A DNA stretch of 26,029 nucleotides from assembly GCA_033851845.1 (NCBI GenBank), contig JAWWOH010000129.1, forward strand, positions 1-26,029, written 5' to 3'. Below the pieces are notes generated by a model. The model did not search any database, had not been told where the DNA came from, and saw nothing but the letters and a program-made list of their open reading frames with translations. The stretch's first letter is position 1. Each line of letters opens with the position of its first letter. Positions 1 to 8,418 of the stretch are shown one piece after another. The position numbers and the translations under genes are program-made. The stretch comes from RYN-124 sp033851845. Lineage in GTDB: Bacteria; Actinomycetota; Actinomycetes; Mycobacteriales; SCTD01.

Positions 1-2
1 GC

Positions 3-67
3 CCGTCGTATGGACGGTGTCGGAGTTTTTTCCATGGTCAAGACCTCCGACACCGTCCGTACGACGG
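3..67. repeat. Inverted repeat 1 (23-bp arms, one wobble position)
   Basis: Arms 3-25 and 45-67 are reverse complements at 22 of 23 positions; the single difference (T11 against G) would still pair as a wobble in RNA. The loop of 19 nt carries a run of six T (26-31). No T-run follows the right arm, so this is not a classical intrinsic terminator. It could be a U-tract-less actinobacterial terminator or another structured element. Confidence 0.7.
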
Positions 68-106
68 CGGGCAGCGCAGGGGCGCACGCCGTCTGGTGCC
101 TTGCGG

Positions 107-163
107 GATCAGGTTGGAGAGTCTGGGGCCCGATTTCGCGCAGCTGGCTTCTCCAACCTGATC
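107..163. repeat. Inverted repeat 2 (14-bp perfect arms)
   Basis: Arms 107-120 (GATCAGGTTGGAGA) and 150-163 are perfect reverse complements around a 29-nt spacer. The arm sequence is unrelated to repeat 1. The long spacer makes a simple terminator less likely, but the perfect match is unlikely by chance over so short a distance. Confidence 0.65.
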
Positions 164-242
164 GTCTCTGAACTCCTCGGGCCGAGCAGGGCGGCCGGCG
201 TCGTGCACCCGCACGTTCCGAACCCCGTACGCCCAGATCCGA

Positions 243-280
243 TTCCGGACTGCGTGCGCTCGTGCGCACGCAGTCCGGAA
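243..280. terminator. Strong hairpin, 17-bp perfect stem, TCGT loop
   Basis: Arms 243-259 and 264-280 pair perfectly over 17 bp around a 4-nt loop (260-263). This is a very stable hairpin in either transcript direction. No T-run follows, as is common for actinobacterial terminators. A terminator role is inferred from stability and from its position between gene ends. Confidence 0.6.
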
Positions 281-346
281 AGTCCGCCTACAGCAGCGCT
301 CCCGAGCGTGCGCGGCGTGCGATCGGAACGACACCACGGCTGGTGG

Positions 347-405
347 TGATCACGGGGCTCGACGCGGCCCCAGCGCACCCGAAACCGCCCAGCTCCCCGT
401 GATCA
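347..405 (-). terminator. Probable MMPL gene terminator hairpin
   Basis: Arms 347-357 (TGATCACGGGG) and 395-405 pair perfectly over 11 bp. An inner alternative, GGGGC 354-358 with GCCCC 367-371, competes with it. The structure begins about 50 nt downstream of the MMPL stop codon on the minus strand, the expected place for a terminator. Its function is inferred. Confidence 0.5.
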
Positions 406-454
406 ACGATCGCTGCGGCAAGGCTCCCCACCGGTCGAGGGGGGCGGCTACCGG

Positions 455-2626
455 TCAGTCGACGGCGGCCGGTTCGCGGAGATCGGCCGGCGGGGCGGCC
501 ACCTCGTCGCGGAGCGGTGACGGCTCGACCCGCAGCGGCTTGGCCAACCAGTCCGGCAGCCACCAGTTCCACTTGCCGAGCAGGCTGACGAGCGCGGGCA
601 CGAGGAGGGCGCGCACGATGGTCGCGTCGAGCAGGATGCCGACGCCCAGCGCGGTTGCGAGGACCTTCACCTCCGTGCCTGGCGAGGACGCGAGTGCGGT
701 GAAGGCGAGGAACAGGATCAGCGCGGCACAGGTCACCAGCCGGCCGGTCCGACCGAGGCCCTCGACGACGGCGTGCTTCGTCGAGCCGGTCTTGTCGTAC
801 TCCTCCCGCATCCGCGACAGGATGAAGACCTCGTAGTCCATCGACAGCCCGAACAGGAACGCGAAGATCAGCACCGGCAGCCAGAACGTCACGGCACCGG
901 TCGCCGCGACACCGAAGACGGCGTGCGAGCCGTGGCCGTGCTGCCAGAACAGCACTACGAAGCCGAAGGTCGCCGCGACCGACATCACGTTGAGGATGAC
1001 CGCCTTCAGCGGCAGCAGCAAGGAGCGGAACGCCCGCACCAGCAGCAGGAACGTCGTCAGCGCGATCAGCAGCATCACGTAGGGGAAGCGCTTGAAGACG
1101 GCGTTGCTGTAGTCCTGCACGGTCGCACCGGTGCCGGCGACGCCCACGACGCCGGGCATCCCGTCGATCGCACTGTGGACCCGGTCGACGACCTTGGCTT
1201 CTGCCAGGTCGACCGTCTCCGTGGTCGGGAGCACCAGCAGCACGGAGGTGCCGCTCTTGGACCAGCCTGGCGATTCCGGCGCAAGCACGGTCGTGACGCC
1301 GGGAACCGTCGCCGTTCGGTCGGCTACGGCTTGCGCCGTCGCATGGTCACCACGCACGAGGATCTCGAGGGGCGTGAGTACGCCGGCGGGCACGCCTTGC
1401 GCCCGCAGGGCGTGGAACGTCTCGACCGCAGGACCCTTCGAGGCGAGCGACTGGCTGCCGGCGAGACCGATCTTGATGCCGAACACCGGCGCGATGAGTA
1501 GCGCGAGTAGGGCGACGCCGATCGCCGCGGCGATCCACCGCCGTCCGGAGACCAGTCGTGCCCACGCGGTCCACGACCGCGACGCGGTGTTCTCGTGCCG
1601 GATGCGAGGCCAGTCGACCTTGGGTCCGATGCTGCCGAGGATCGCCGGCAGCAGGGTCAGGATGACGAGCGTGCTGACGAGCGGGATGAGCATGCCGCCG
1701 AGCCCCATGCTGCGCATGAACGGCACGGGGATGACGACCAGCGCCAGCAGCGAGATGGCGACGGTCCCGGCGGAAGACACGACGGCGTGCCCCGCCGTCT
1801 GCATCGCCGCAACGACGGCCTCGTGGTTCTCACGGCCATGGTCACGTTCCTCGCGCCATCGGTTGACGACGAGCAACGAGTAGTCGACGGCCACGCCCAA
1901 CCCCACCAGTGCGATGAGGAACTGCACGATGAAGCTCACGTCCATGACGTAGCTCATCGCGAGCACGCACAGGAAGGTCGACAGGATCGAGACGATCGCG
2001 ACGATCATCGGCACGAGCGCGAGGAACGACGCGAACACGAAGATGAGGACGAGCAGGGCGCCGACGCCGCCGAGCAGCGTCTCGGTGAGCAGACTGGGTC
2101 CGTTGCTGCTGTCGCTGGAGTCGCCCTGGTCGAGCTCGACGTAGCCAGTGGTGCGGATCGCGAGACCCGTCGACTTCGCCTGCTGCACCAGCAGCGGCTT
2201 CATCACGGTGAAGTTGCCCTTGTCCGCGAAGCTGCCGAACCTCTTGTCGATGACGATCCCGTAGGCCGTCCGGCCGTCCTTGGTGACCAGGTCCTTGCCG
2301 CCGCTGTGGAACGGCGAGAGCACCCGGTAGATGGGGTACTTCTCGTGGATCGTCGTGAAGAGCTTCTCGACGTCGGCCTGATGCCCGGATATCGGGCCCG
2401 ACGGTGAGCTCACAGCGACGACGGTGGCGCCGAAGTCGGTCCCGTTCCCGTAGGTCTCAAGGATCTGCTTCGACGTCTCGTAGCCCGGCTGCCCCGGCAG
2501 CGAGAAGTCGACGATCAGGCGGCTGACCGTGGTGCTCGATGTCGCGCCGCCGGCGAGCAGAGCAACGAGCCAGAAGACAGCGACCAACGCCTTGTGACGC
2601 AGGACGAAGCGAGCAAGGCGTTCCAC
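455..2626 (-). CDS. MMPL/RND-family membrane transporter
   Basis: Inner-membrane exporter of the MMPL branch of the RND superfamily, predicted to use proton-motive force; members move lipids or other hydrophobic molecules across the actinobacterial membrane. The 723-residue product has the duplicated layout: an N-terminal helix, an extracytoplasmic domain (~35-180), a block of about five membrane helices, a second extracytoplasmic domain (~390-500) and a second helix block. Each block carries the family signature, GLGVAVDYSLLVVNRWREE in the first half and GLSMDYEVFILSRMREEYD in the second, with the intramembrane Asp-Tyr pair. The start is GTG, preceded by a G-rich stretch (GGGGGGATCCACC). It is divergent from the phosphodiesterase gene, with a 93-bp shared upstream region. 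The substrate cannot be told from sequence. The length is normal for short actinobacterial MMPL proteins. Confidence 0.93.
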   Translation of the reverse strand: MERLARFVLRHKALVAVFWLVALLAGGATSSTTVSRLIVDFSLPGQPGYETSKQILETYGNGTDFGATVVAVSSPSGPISGHQADVEKLFTTIHEKYPIYRVLSPFHSGGKDLVTKDGRTAYGIVIDKRFGSFADKGNFTVMKPLLVQQAKSTGLAIRTTGYVELDQGDSSDSSNGPSLLTETLLGGVGALLVLIFVFASFLALVPMIVAIVSILSTFLCVLAMSYVMDVSFIVQFLIALVGLGVAVDYSLLVVNRWREERDHGRENHEAVVAAMQTAGHAVVSSAGTVAISLLALVVIPVPFMRSMGLGGMLIPLVSTLVILTLLPAILGSIGPKVDWPRIRHENTASRSWTAWARLVSGRRWIAAAIGVALLALLIAPVFGIKIGLAGSQSLASKGPAVETFHALRAQGVPAGVLTPLEILVRGDHATAQAVADRTATVPGVTTVLAPESPGWSKSGTSVLLVLPTTETVDLAEAKVVDRVHSAIDGMPGVVGVAGTGATVQDYSNAVFKRFPYVMLLIALTTFLLLVRAFRSLLLPLKAVILNVMSVAATFGFVVLFWQHGHGSHAVFGVAATGAVTFWLPVLIFAFLFGLSMDYEVFILSRMREEYDKTGSTKHAVVEGLGRTGRLVTCAALILFLAFTALASSPGTEVKVLATALGVGILLDATIVRALLVPALVSLLGKWNWWLPDWLAKPLRVEPSPLRDEVAAPPADLREPAAVD

Positions 2627-2719
2627 GGTGGATCCCCCCAGATGGTCGACGCTCCGAGGCTAGGCGATGCAGGTAACAGGGTCATGTCCATTTGCTGAAG
2701 CGATGGCAGGCTGCCCGCT

Positions 2720-3397
2720 GTGACCCCGCTCGGCTTCGCGCACCGCGGCGCGAGCGCCCACGCTCCGGAGAACACGATCCGGGCGTTTCGACTGGCTCTG
2801 TCCATGGGTGCCCCGGGCATCGAGACGGACGTCTGGATGACGGCCGACGCCGTACCGGTGCTGCATCACGGTGGTTCCGTACGACGGCGGCCGATCGGCG
2901 CGACCAACGCTGCCGACCTGCCGTCGTCGTTGCCACGGCTCACGGATCTGTACGCCGAGTGCGGCACGGACTTCGACCTGTCCCTCGACCTCAAGGACGG
3001 CCGGTCGGCGCATGCCGTCGTCGACGCTGCGCGCGCGGCCGGGCACGACCTGTCCCGGCTCTGGCTGTGCGGAGGCGTGCAGGGCCCGCTCAGCTGGCGC
3101 TCCGTCGACCCGGCGGTGCGCCTGGTCGCAGGCGTCGACCCTCGACAGGCGGGGTCGTGGGTCGAGCAGCTCGACCGGCTGCATGCGGGTGGCATCGATG
3201 CGGTGAACGTGCGTCGTCGACGCTGGTCGAAGGCGCTGATCGACAACGTGCACCAGGCCGGCCTGCTGGCCTTCGGGTGGGACGCCCAGTCGCGTCGGCG
3301 CATCCGGGCGCTGCTGGCCCTCGGCTGCGACGCCGTCTACAGCGATCACGCGGACCGGCTGGTGGCCGTCCTGCGCGAACGCGTCAGCAGTGCGTGA
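2720..3397 (+). CDS. Glycerophosphodiester phosphodiesterase family protein
   Basis: Predicted TIM-barrel phosphodiesterase that hydrolyses glycerophosphodiesters to glycerol-3-phosphate and an alcohol. The 225-residue, UgpQ-like short form has no signal peptide and is probably cytoplasmic. Family motifs are visible: HRG with APENT near residues 8-19, the metal-binding ETDVWMTADAVPVLHH segment, LSLDLKD in the middle and the C-terminal GCDAVYSDHADRL. The usual His-Asp pair after the metal motif reads His-His here, so the second position is altered; the catalytic-type His remains. GTG is the chosen start because the HRG motif follows at once, as in relatives; the ribosome-binding site is weak. 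Its 3' end overlaps that of the convergent amidase gene by 14 bp. Confidence 0.88.
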   Translation: MTPLGFAHRGASAHAPENTIRAFRLALSMGAPGIETDVWMTADAVPVLHHGGSVRRRPIGATNAADLPSSLPRLTDLYAECGTDFDLSLDLKDGRSAHAVVDAARAAGHDLSRLWLCGGVQGPLSWRSVDPAVRLVAGVDPRQAGSWVEQLDRLHAGGIDAVNVRRRRWSKALIDNVHQAGLLAFGWDAQSRRRIRALLALGCDAVYSDHADRLVAVLRERVSSA

Positions 3398-4958
3398 GCA
3401 GGTCCTCGTTGACGACCGTAGGCGGCACCCGGCGGTGTGTGCCCGCTTCGTACGCCGCGGCGAGCCGCAGGAGCTTGGCCTCGCTCCACGCCGTACCCAT
3501 GAACGAGACGCCGGTCGCCGCCTTGTCGTTGACCAGGCCGGCGGGGACGATCACCGTCGGGTAGCCGGCTGACGCACCCGCGTTGGCGTACGACGCACCG
3601 GTGGCCAGGATGGCGTCGAGGCTGTCCTTCGCCAGGGCACCGTCGATCAGCGCACCCATGGTCGTCCGCAACGCGAGCGAGCCGGCCGACGCGGTATTGG
3701 CCTCACCGGGAGTGGCGTCCGACGCCTGCAGCAGCTTCTGCCCGTACTTGACCTTGTCGGGGTGCTTGCTGTTGAAGGCGATGATGTCGGCCAGGCTCTT
3801 CACGCCGCTCTTCGGCGTCGCGATCTCCGTCGTCAGGTAGTGGTTGAGGTTGGCCTTGAAGTCGTTCGGGATGAGCCCGAGCTCGGCCAACCCCGCATTG
3901 CCGCCGTCCTCGACGACGTCCGTGTCGACGAGCGTGGCGCCGAGTCGCTGCAGGTCCGCGAGCACGCGGGCGAAGACCTTCTGCTGGCCAGTTGAGCCGC
4001 CCGAGAAAGCGCTGGCGCTGTAGCCGAGCCGCACCCCTTTCAACGACGCACCGCGAATCGCCTTCACGTAGTCGGTCGCGTGCTGCGCTGCGTTGGCTGT
4101 CGCGGCATCACGCGCATCCGTGCCGGCAACAGCGGTCAGCAGGGCCGCCGCATCGGCGACGGAGCGGGTCATCGGCCCGGCTGTGTCGAAGCCCTCGGCC
4201 AGCGGGATGACGCCCGCCCGGCTCACGAGACCCCGCGTGGGCTTGACGCCGACCAGGCCGTTGACGTCACTCGGCGACAGGATCGATCCGGAGGTCTCGG
4301 ATCCGAACGCCCCCGCCGCGAAGGCCATCGACTCGCCGACCCCCGAGCCGGACGAGGACCCACTCGGATCGCCGAGCGAGTAGCCGTTCTTCACCTGGCC
4401 GCCGAGGCTCGAGTAGCCGTTGGGCATCGACAGGTCGACCCAGTTGGCGAACTCGCTCAGGTTGGTCTTGCCGAGAATCACGGCGCCGGCCTTGCGCAGC
4501 CGCGCGGTCAGGAAGGCGTCCTGCTTCGGGATGCTGCCTTCGAGCGCGATGGAGCCGGCGGTCGTCGGCATGTCCGTCGTACCGATGTTGTCCTTCAGCA
4601 CGATCGGCAGGCCGTGCAGCGGACCCCGGACGTGCCCCGCCTTGCGCTCGGCGTCGAGTCGGGAGGCGTCGGCGAGTGCGTTCCGGTTGAGTGCGCGGAT
4701 CGCGTTGGTCGGTCCGTCGTACGCCTTGATCCGGTCTAGGTACGCCGACGTCAGCTGCCGACTGGTGAGGCGGCCCGCGGCCATCGCCTTCTCCAGGTCC
4801 GCGAAGGAGGCGGTCTGGAGGTCGAGGCCGGCGACCTGCGCGCGGCAGTCGGAGCGTGGAGACCCCACGGGCCCGGTGCCCGCGGCGCCTGCTGACGGCG
4901 CGAGGCAGGCGACTCCGGCGAGCAGGGCGGTGGCAGTGAGCAGCGGAACCGTTCGCAT
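3384..4958 (-). CDS. Secreted amidase (amidase signature family)
   Basis: Predicted exported amidohydrolase of the amidase signature family (Ser-cisSer-Lys triad) that cleaves a C-N amide bond; the substrate is unknown. With the ATG at 4958 the product is 524 residues. It begins with an n-region Arg, a hydrophobic core (~4-21) and an Ala-rich cleavage site (SAGA|AG, ~25). The triad reads Lys122 (VLKDN), cis-Ser201 (in PSGSSSGSG) and nucleophile Ser225 (SGSI). The pattern GLVGVKPTRGLVSRAGVIP that follows is typical. An in-frame ATG at 4985 would add nine residues; it has an AGGAG only 1 nt upstream, too close for good initiation, so 4958 is preferred. The open frame continues far upstream only because it is antisense to the GCS2 gene. 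The gene is divergent from GCS2. Confidence 0.92.
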   Translation of the reverse strand: MRTVPLLTATALLAGVACLAPSAGAAGTGPVGSPRSDCRAQVAGLDLQTASFADLEKAMAAGRLTSRQLTSAYLDRIKAYDGPTNAIRALNRNALADASRLDAERKAGHVRGPLHGLPIVLKDNIGTTDMPTTAGSIALEGSIPKQDAFLTARLRKAGAVILGKTNLSEFANWVDLSMPNGYSSLGGQVKNGYSLGDPSGSSSGSGVGESMAFAAGAFGSETSGSILSPSDVNGLVGVKPTRGLVSRAGVIPLAEGFDTAGPMTRSVADAAALLTAVAGTDARDAATANAAQHATDYVKAIRGASLKGVRLGYSASAFSGGSTGQQKVFARVLADLQRLGATLVDTDVVEDGGNAGLAELGLIPNDFKANLNHYLTTEIATPKSGVKSLADIIAFNSKHPDKVKYGQKLLQASDATPGEANTASAGSLALRTTMGALIDGALAKDSLDAILATGASYANAGASAGYPTVIVPAGLVNDKAATGVSFMGTAWSEAKLLRLAAAYEAGTHRRVPPTVVNEDLLTHC

Positions 4959-5051
4959 ACGGACTGCTTCGCCGCGCGGGCGCATGCTCCTGCTGCGAAC
5001 GTGGGTAGGGTCGAGATCGTCCCCAGTGCTGCAGCGGGAAGGTGCCCGGCC

Positions 5052-6248
5052 GTGCAGATCCCGTTCGAGTCGTCCCAGGGGTCGAGCCTGGGCATCGAGT
5101 GGGAGCTCGAGCTGGTCGACACGGAGACCCGGCAGCTGCGAAGCGGGGCCAACGAGATCCTCGCCGAGATGTCGCCGGGGGGCGTCGATCACCCCAAGGC
5201 CAAGCACGAGCTGCTGCAGTCGTGCATCGAGGTGATCACAGGCGTCTGCCAGACCGTGGGCGAAGCGACCGCCGATCTGGCAGCCACAGTGGACGACGTC
5301 CGCGAGCAGGCAGCCAAGCGAGGTCTGGGCCTGATGTGCTCGGGCTCGCACCCGATCACCGACCCCACGACGCAGTCGATCAGCCCCAACGTCCGTTACC
5401 AGCAGCTCGTCGACCAGATGCAGTGGCTGGCCCGCGACCTGCAGATCTTCGGCATCCACGTGCACGTCGGGGTGCGCTCGCCGGACAAGGTCATCCCGAT
5501 CGTCAACGCGCTGACCGGCTACATCCCGCACCTGCTCGCCCTGTCGGCGTCGTCGCCGTACTGGGTCGGGCACGACACCGGGCTGGCATCCGCGCGGTCG
5601 AAGGTCTTCGAGCGGCTCCCGACGGCCGGGCTCCCGTTCCAGCTGTCGGGCTGGCCGCAGTTCGAGTCCTACATGGAGACGCTGATCTCGACGAAGACGA
5701 TCGGCTCGATCAAGGAGGTCTGGTGGGACATCCGGCCCCACCCGACCTACGGCACGGTCGAGCTGCGCATCTGCGACGGGCTGCCGACGCTTGACGAGGT
5801 CGGCATGGTCGCTGCCATCTCGCACTGCCTCGTCGACACGTTCGACCGGGAGATCGACAAGGGCTACACGCTGCCGGTGCCGAAGGGCTGGGTCGTGCGC
5901 GAGAACAAGTGGCGGGCCGCGCGGTACGGGCTCGACGCGGAGGTCATCTCCGGGGAGAACGACGACACCCAGCCCCTGCGGGACTCGTTGCGCGACCTCG
6001 TGCAGGGTCTGCATCCGGCGGCGGAGCGGCTCGGCTGCGTCGAGGAGCTGCAGCGGGTGCTCGAGGTGGTCGAGGACGGTGCGTCGTACCAGCGACAGCG
6101 AGCCGTGGCCGCGGCCAGCGGTGGTGACCTGACGGCCGTCGTCGACAGCCTGCTCGAGGAGTTCGCGACCGGGAAGCGAACATCGCTGCCGAAGATCGAG
6201 CCGGCCAGCGCCGTCGGCGAGCCTGGCGCCGCCGGCGCCGTCTCGTGA
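5052..6248 (+). CDS. Carboxylate-amine ligase, GCS2 family (glutamate-cysteine ligase-like)
   Basis: ATP-dependent carboxylate-amine ligase of the YbdK/GCS2 family, annotated in actinobacteria as glutamate-cysteine ligase-like; members join the gamma-carboxyl of glutamate to an amine. The 398-residue product has the N-terminal LGIEWELELVD motif (~13-23; nucleotide/metal acidic residues), GSHPITDP (~98-105), the conserved RYQQL segment and the active-site GIHVHVG (~134-140), then WWDIRPHPTYGTVELRICD. The GTG at 5052 is chosen because GGGAAGG lies 9 nt upstream; an upstream in-frame GTG at 5001 lacks a ribosome-binding site. The stop overlaps the next gene's start as GTGA, so the two are translationally coupled. 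The amine substrate is unknown; cysteine is only one possibility, because many actinobacteria make mycothiol instead of glutathione. Confidence 0.9.
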   Translation: MQIPFESSQGSSLGIEWELELVDTETRQLRSGANEILAEMSPGGVDHPKAKHELLQSCIEVITGVCQTVGEATADLAATVDDVREQAAKRGLGLMCSGSHPITDPTTQSISPNVRYQQLVDQMQWLARDLQIFGIHVHVGVRSPDKVIPIVNALTGYIPHLLALSASSPYWVGHDTGLASARSKVFERLPTAGLPFQLSGWPQFESYMETLISTKTIGSIKEVWWDIRPHPTYGTVELRICDGLPTLDEVGMVAAISHCLVDTFDREIDKGYTLPVPKGWVVRENKWRAARYGLDAEVISGENDDTQPLRDSLRDLVQGLHPAAERLGCVEELQRVLEVVEDGASYQRQRAVAAASGGDLTAVVDSLLEEFATGKRTSLPKIEPASAVGEPGAAGAVS

Positions 6249-7432
6249 CGACGTCCGGTCCGGACATCGCTGTTGCCTGGCTCGAGTCCAACACCCCGGA
6301 GCTGTCGAAGATCCGGCGCACGCTGCACACCACACCGGAGCTCGGCCGGCACGAGCACGCGACGACGGCGCTGATCGCCGGCTACCTCGAGCGGGCCGGG
6401 CTGTCACCCAAGGTGCTCGAGGCGGGCACCGGACTGGTCTGCGACGTCGGCACCGGAGACGGTCCGATCGTCGCGCTGCGGGCGGATATCGACGCCCTGC
6501 CACTGCCCGACGAGAAGGACGTGCCGTACCGGTCGCACGTTCCGGGTGTCTGCCACGCGTGCGGGCACGACGTGCACACCGCCGCACTGCTCGGTGCGGG
6601 GCTCGCGCTTTCGTCGTACGCCGATCGGCTCCCGGGTCGGGTGCGACTGATCTTCCAGCCGGCCGAGGAGGTGATGCCCGGCGGCGCGCTCGACGTGATC
6701 GCAGAGGGCTGGCTGGAGGACGTCTCCGCGATCTTTGCCCTGCACTGCGACCCGGCCCTGGAGGTCGGTCGGGTGGGCCTGAAGTCGGGCGCTGTCACCG
6801 CTGCCGCGGACACCGTCGAGGTGCGGCTGACCGGTCCCGGCGGCCACACGTCGCGGCCGCACAACACCGTCGACCTCATCCACGTGCTCTCGACTGTCGC
6901 GACCGGCCTGCCCGACGCGCTCGGACGACTCGTCGACCCGCGCGCCGGTCTCTGCCTCGTGTGGGGTCATGTGTCCGCCGGCGTCGCGCGCAACGCGATC
7001 CCGCGCGAGGGCGTGCTGCAAGGCACGCTGCGCGTGCTCGACAAGACGGCGTGGCAGGACGCGCCCGATCTCGTGCGGCGGGTCGTCGAGGGGCTCGTGG
7101 TGCCCTACGGCGCGCGGGCCGACGTGACCTACGTCCGCGGGGTCCCGCCGGTGGTCAATGACCCGTCGGCTACCTCGCTGTTCACCGCGGCTGTGCAGAC
7201 GGTGCTCGGTCCCGGGGCCGCGGTGGCCACCACGCAGTCGCTCGGTGGCGAGGACTTCGCGTGGTTCCTCGACCACGTCCCTGGCTCGATGGCGCGGCTC
7301 GGTGTGAAGCCCCCCGGTCTCGAGCGCCCGGTCGACCTGCACCAGGGGATGTTCGACGTCGACGAGGCCTGCCTCGCCGTTGCGGTCCGCGTGCTCGTCA
7401 CAGCAGCGGTGGCCGCTCTCACGACCTCGTGA
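6245..7432 (+). CDS. M20-family amidohydrolase (N-acyl-amino-acid hydrolase type)
   Basis: Metal-dependent M20D peptidase/amidohydrolase of the hippurate hydrolase/AmiA-AmiB/IAA-amino-acid hydrolase group, predicted to split N-acyl or peptide-like amides in the cytoplasm. The 395-residue product has ALRADIDALP (~77-86), CHACGHDVH (103-111; Cys106 and His108 as metal ligands), FQPAEE (~137-142; catalytic and metal Glu), the lid-domain motif GGHTSRPH and the C-terminal GGEDFAWFL and LHQGMFD. The start GTG at 6245 overlaps the stop of the GCS2 gene (GTGA), and its own stop overlaps the transporter gene the same way, so it is the middle gene of a coupled operon. A similar order of M20 gene, small cyclotransferase-like gene and lpdA occurs in mycobacteria (amiA1, Rv3304, lpdA) as I recall it. 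The substrate is not determined. Confidence 0.92.
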   Translation: MTTSGPDIAVAWLESNTPELSKIRRTLHTTPELGRHEHATTALIAGYLERAGLSPKVLEAGTGLVCDVGTGDGPIVALRADIDALPLPDEKDVPYRSHVPGVCHACGHDVHTAALLGAGLALSSYADRLPGRVRLIFQPAEEVMPGGALDVIAEGWLEDVSAIFALHCDPALEVGRVGLKSGAVTAAADTVEVRLTGPGGHTSRPHNTVDLIHVLSTVATGLPDALGRLVDPRAGLCLVWGHVSAGVARNAIPREGVLQGTLRVLDKTAWQDAPDLVRRVVEGLVVPYGARADVTYVRGVPPVVNDPSATSLFTAAVQTVLGPGAAVATTQSLGGEDFAWFLDHVPGSMARLGVKPPGLERPVDLHQGMFDVDEACLAVAVRVLVTAAVAALTTS

Positions 7433-8418
7433 CGGAACGCACCACCCCGCCCGGCTGGCAGGTCTGGACCGCACTCGGGCTGGTCTACGTCGTCTGGGGG
7501 TCGACCTACCTCGCCATCCGCTACGTCGTCACGTCGCTGCCGCCGCTGCTGACTGCGGCGACGCGGTTCTCGCTGGCTGCGCTGCTTTTGGCGACGTACC
7601 TGGTTGTACGACGCGGGCGACGTGCGCTCGTGGCGTCGCGCCGGCAGTACCTCAACGCAGCGGTCATCGGGCTGCTCCTGCTGCTCGGTGGCAACGGCGG
7701 CGTCGTGATCGCCGAGGACCAGGGGCTGCCGTCGGGGTTGGCGGCGCTGCTCATAGCGGCCGTACCGCTGTGGGTGGTGCTGCTGCGGGCGCTCGGTCGC
7801 GACCGGCCGGCGGGGCGCACCCTCGTCGGCGTCGCCATCGGGTTCGTCGGCCTGGCGGTGCTGCTCGGCCCAGGTGCCCGACCTGCCCACGTCGGTGTCG
7901 GGCCGGCCGCCCTCATCGTGTTGTCGAGCATGCTCTGGTCGCTCGGGTCCTACCTCGCCACGCGGATCGACCTGCCGAGCGAGCCGCTCGTCGCCTCGGT
8001 CGCGGAGATGGTCGGCGGCGCCGTGGGGCTGGTGGTCGTCGGTCTGGCGCTGTCCGAGCGGCTCGACGTGGGGGCGGTCGAGCTGTCGTCCGTGATCGCG
8101 CTCGCCTACCTCGTGCTGTTCGGATCGGTCGTCGCGTTCACGGCGTACTCCTGGTTGCTCGGGGTCGCGCCGGTGTCCAAGGTCGCGACGTACGCCTATG
8201 TCAACCCGGTCGTCGCGGTCGTGCTCGGCGCGCTGTTCGTCGACGAGAAGATCACGGCGACCTCGGTGGCGGGCGGTCTGCTGACGCTGCTCGCGGTTGC
8301 AGTGGTCGTGTCGGAGGAGGGTCGTCGTCGTCGTACCGAGCCGTTGTCCGTGCCGGCCGACGCGCCGGCTCAGATTCCCGAGGAGCTGCAGGGACGCGAG
8401 CGAAGCTCGAACACGTAG
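7429..8418 (+). CDS. EamA/DMT-family transporter
   Basis: Inner-membrane drug/metabolite transporter (EamA) of 329 residues with about ten helices in two repeated halves. The first opens with VYVVWGSTYLAIRYVV, the classic EamA start (WGS.Y...R). The second half holds SMLWSLGSYLATR and the terminal YAYVNPVVAVVLGALF signature. The start is the GTG at 7429, overlapping the stop of the M20 gene (GTGA); the open frame upstream is inside the M20 gene. Members export amino acids, metabolites or drugs, so it may move the substrate or product of the two preceding enzymes, which is inference from the operon. A hydrophilic tail of about 40 residues follows the last helix. The last 49 bp overlap the 3' end of the convergent cyclotransferase-like gene. 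Confidence 0.92.
   Translation: MTERTTPPGWQVWTALGLVYVVWGSTYLAIRYVVTSLPPLLTAATRFSLAALLLATYLVVRRGRRALVASRRQYLNAAVIGLLLLLGGNGGVVIAEDQGLPSGLAALLIAAVPLWVVLLRALGRDRPAGRTLVGVAIGFVGLAVLLGPGARPAHVGVGPAALIVLSSMLWSLGSYLATRIDLPSEPLVASVAEMVGGAVGLVVVGLALSERLDVGAVELSSVIALAYLVLFGSVVAFTAYSWLLGVAPVSKVATYAYVNPVVAVVLGALFVDEKITATSVAGGLLTLLAVAVVVSEEGRRRRTEPLSVPADAPAQIPEELQGRERSSNT

Larger units (their letters stand above)
1..454. other. Gene-free region with four long inverted repeats
   Basis: No reading frame here has a convincing protein; the ~100-codon frames on both strands are Arg/Pro/Ser-rich and resemble nothing I recognise. The stretch holds four consecutive inverted repeats (3-67, 107-163, 243-280, 347-405), listed separately. 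It lies downstream of the 3' end of the MMPL transporter gene, and the gene to the left is outside the window. At least the repeat nearest the MMPL stop is probably a terminator. I see no tRNA, IS end or CRISPR-like spacing. Confidence 0.6.

Noticed and set aside
17..349. 110-codon plus-strand frame in the left intergenic region
   Set aside because: Pro/Arg/Ser-rich with no motif, overlaps the inverted repeats, and has equally long competing frames on the other strand.
1..454. CRISPR array or IS terminal repeats
   Set aside because: The repeats are inverted, differ from each other in sequence and are irregularly spaced; no transposase is present.
4986..6587. Upstream extension of the amidase frame into a 1067-codon minus-strand frame
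   Set aside because: It is antisense to the well-supported GCS2 gene; the extension is Arg-rich with no domain, and a signal peptide begins at 4958. Open antisense frames are common at this GC content.
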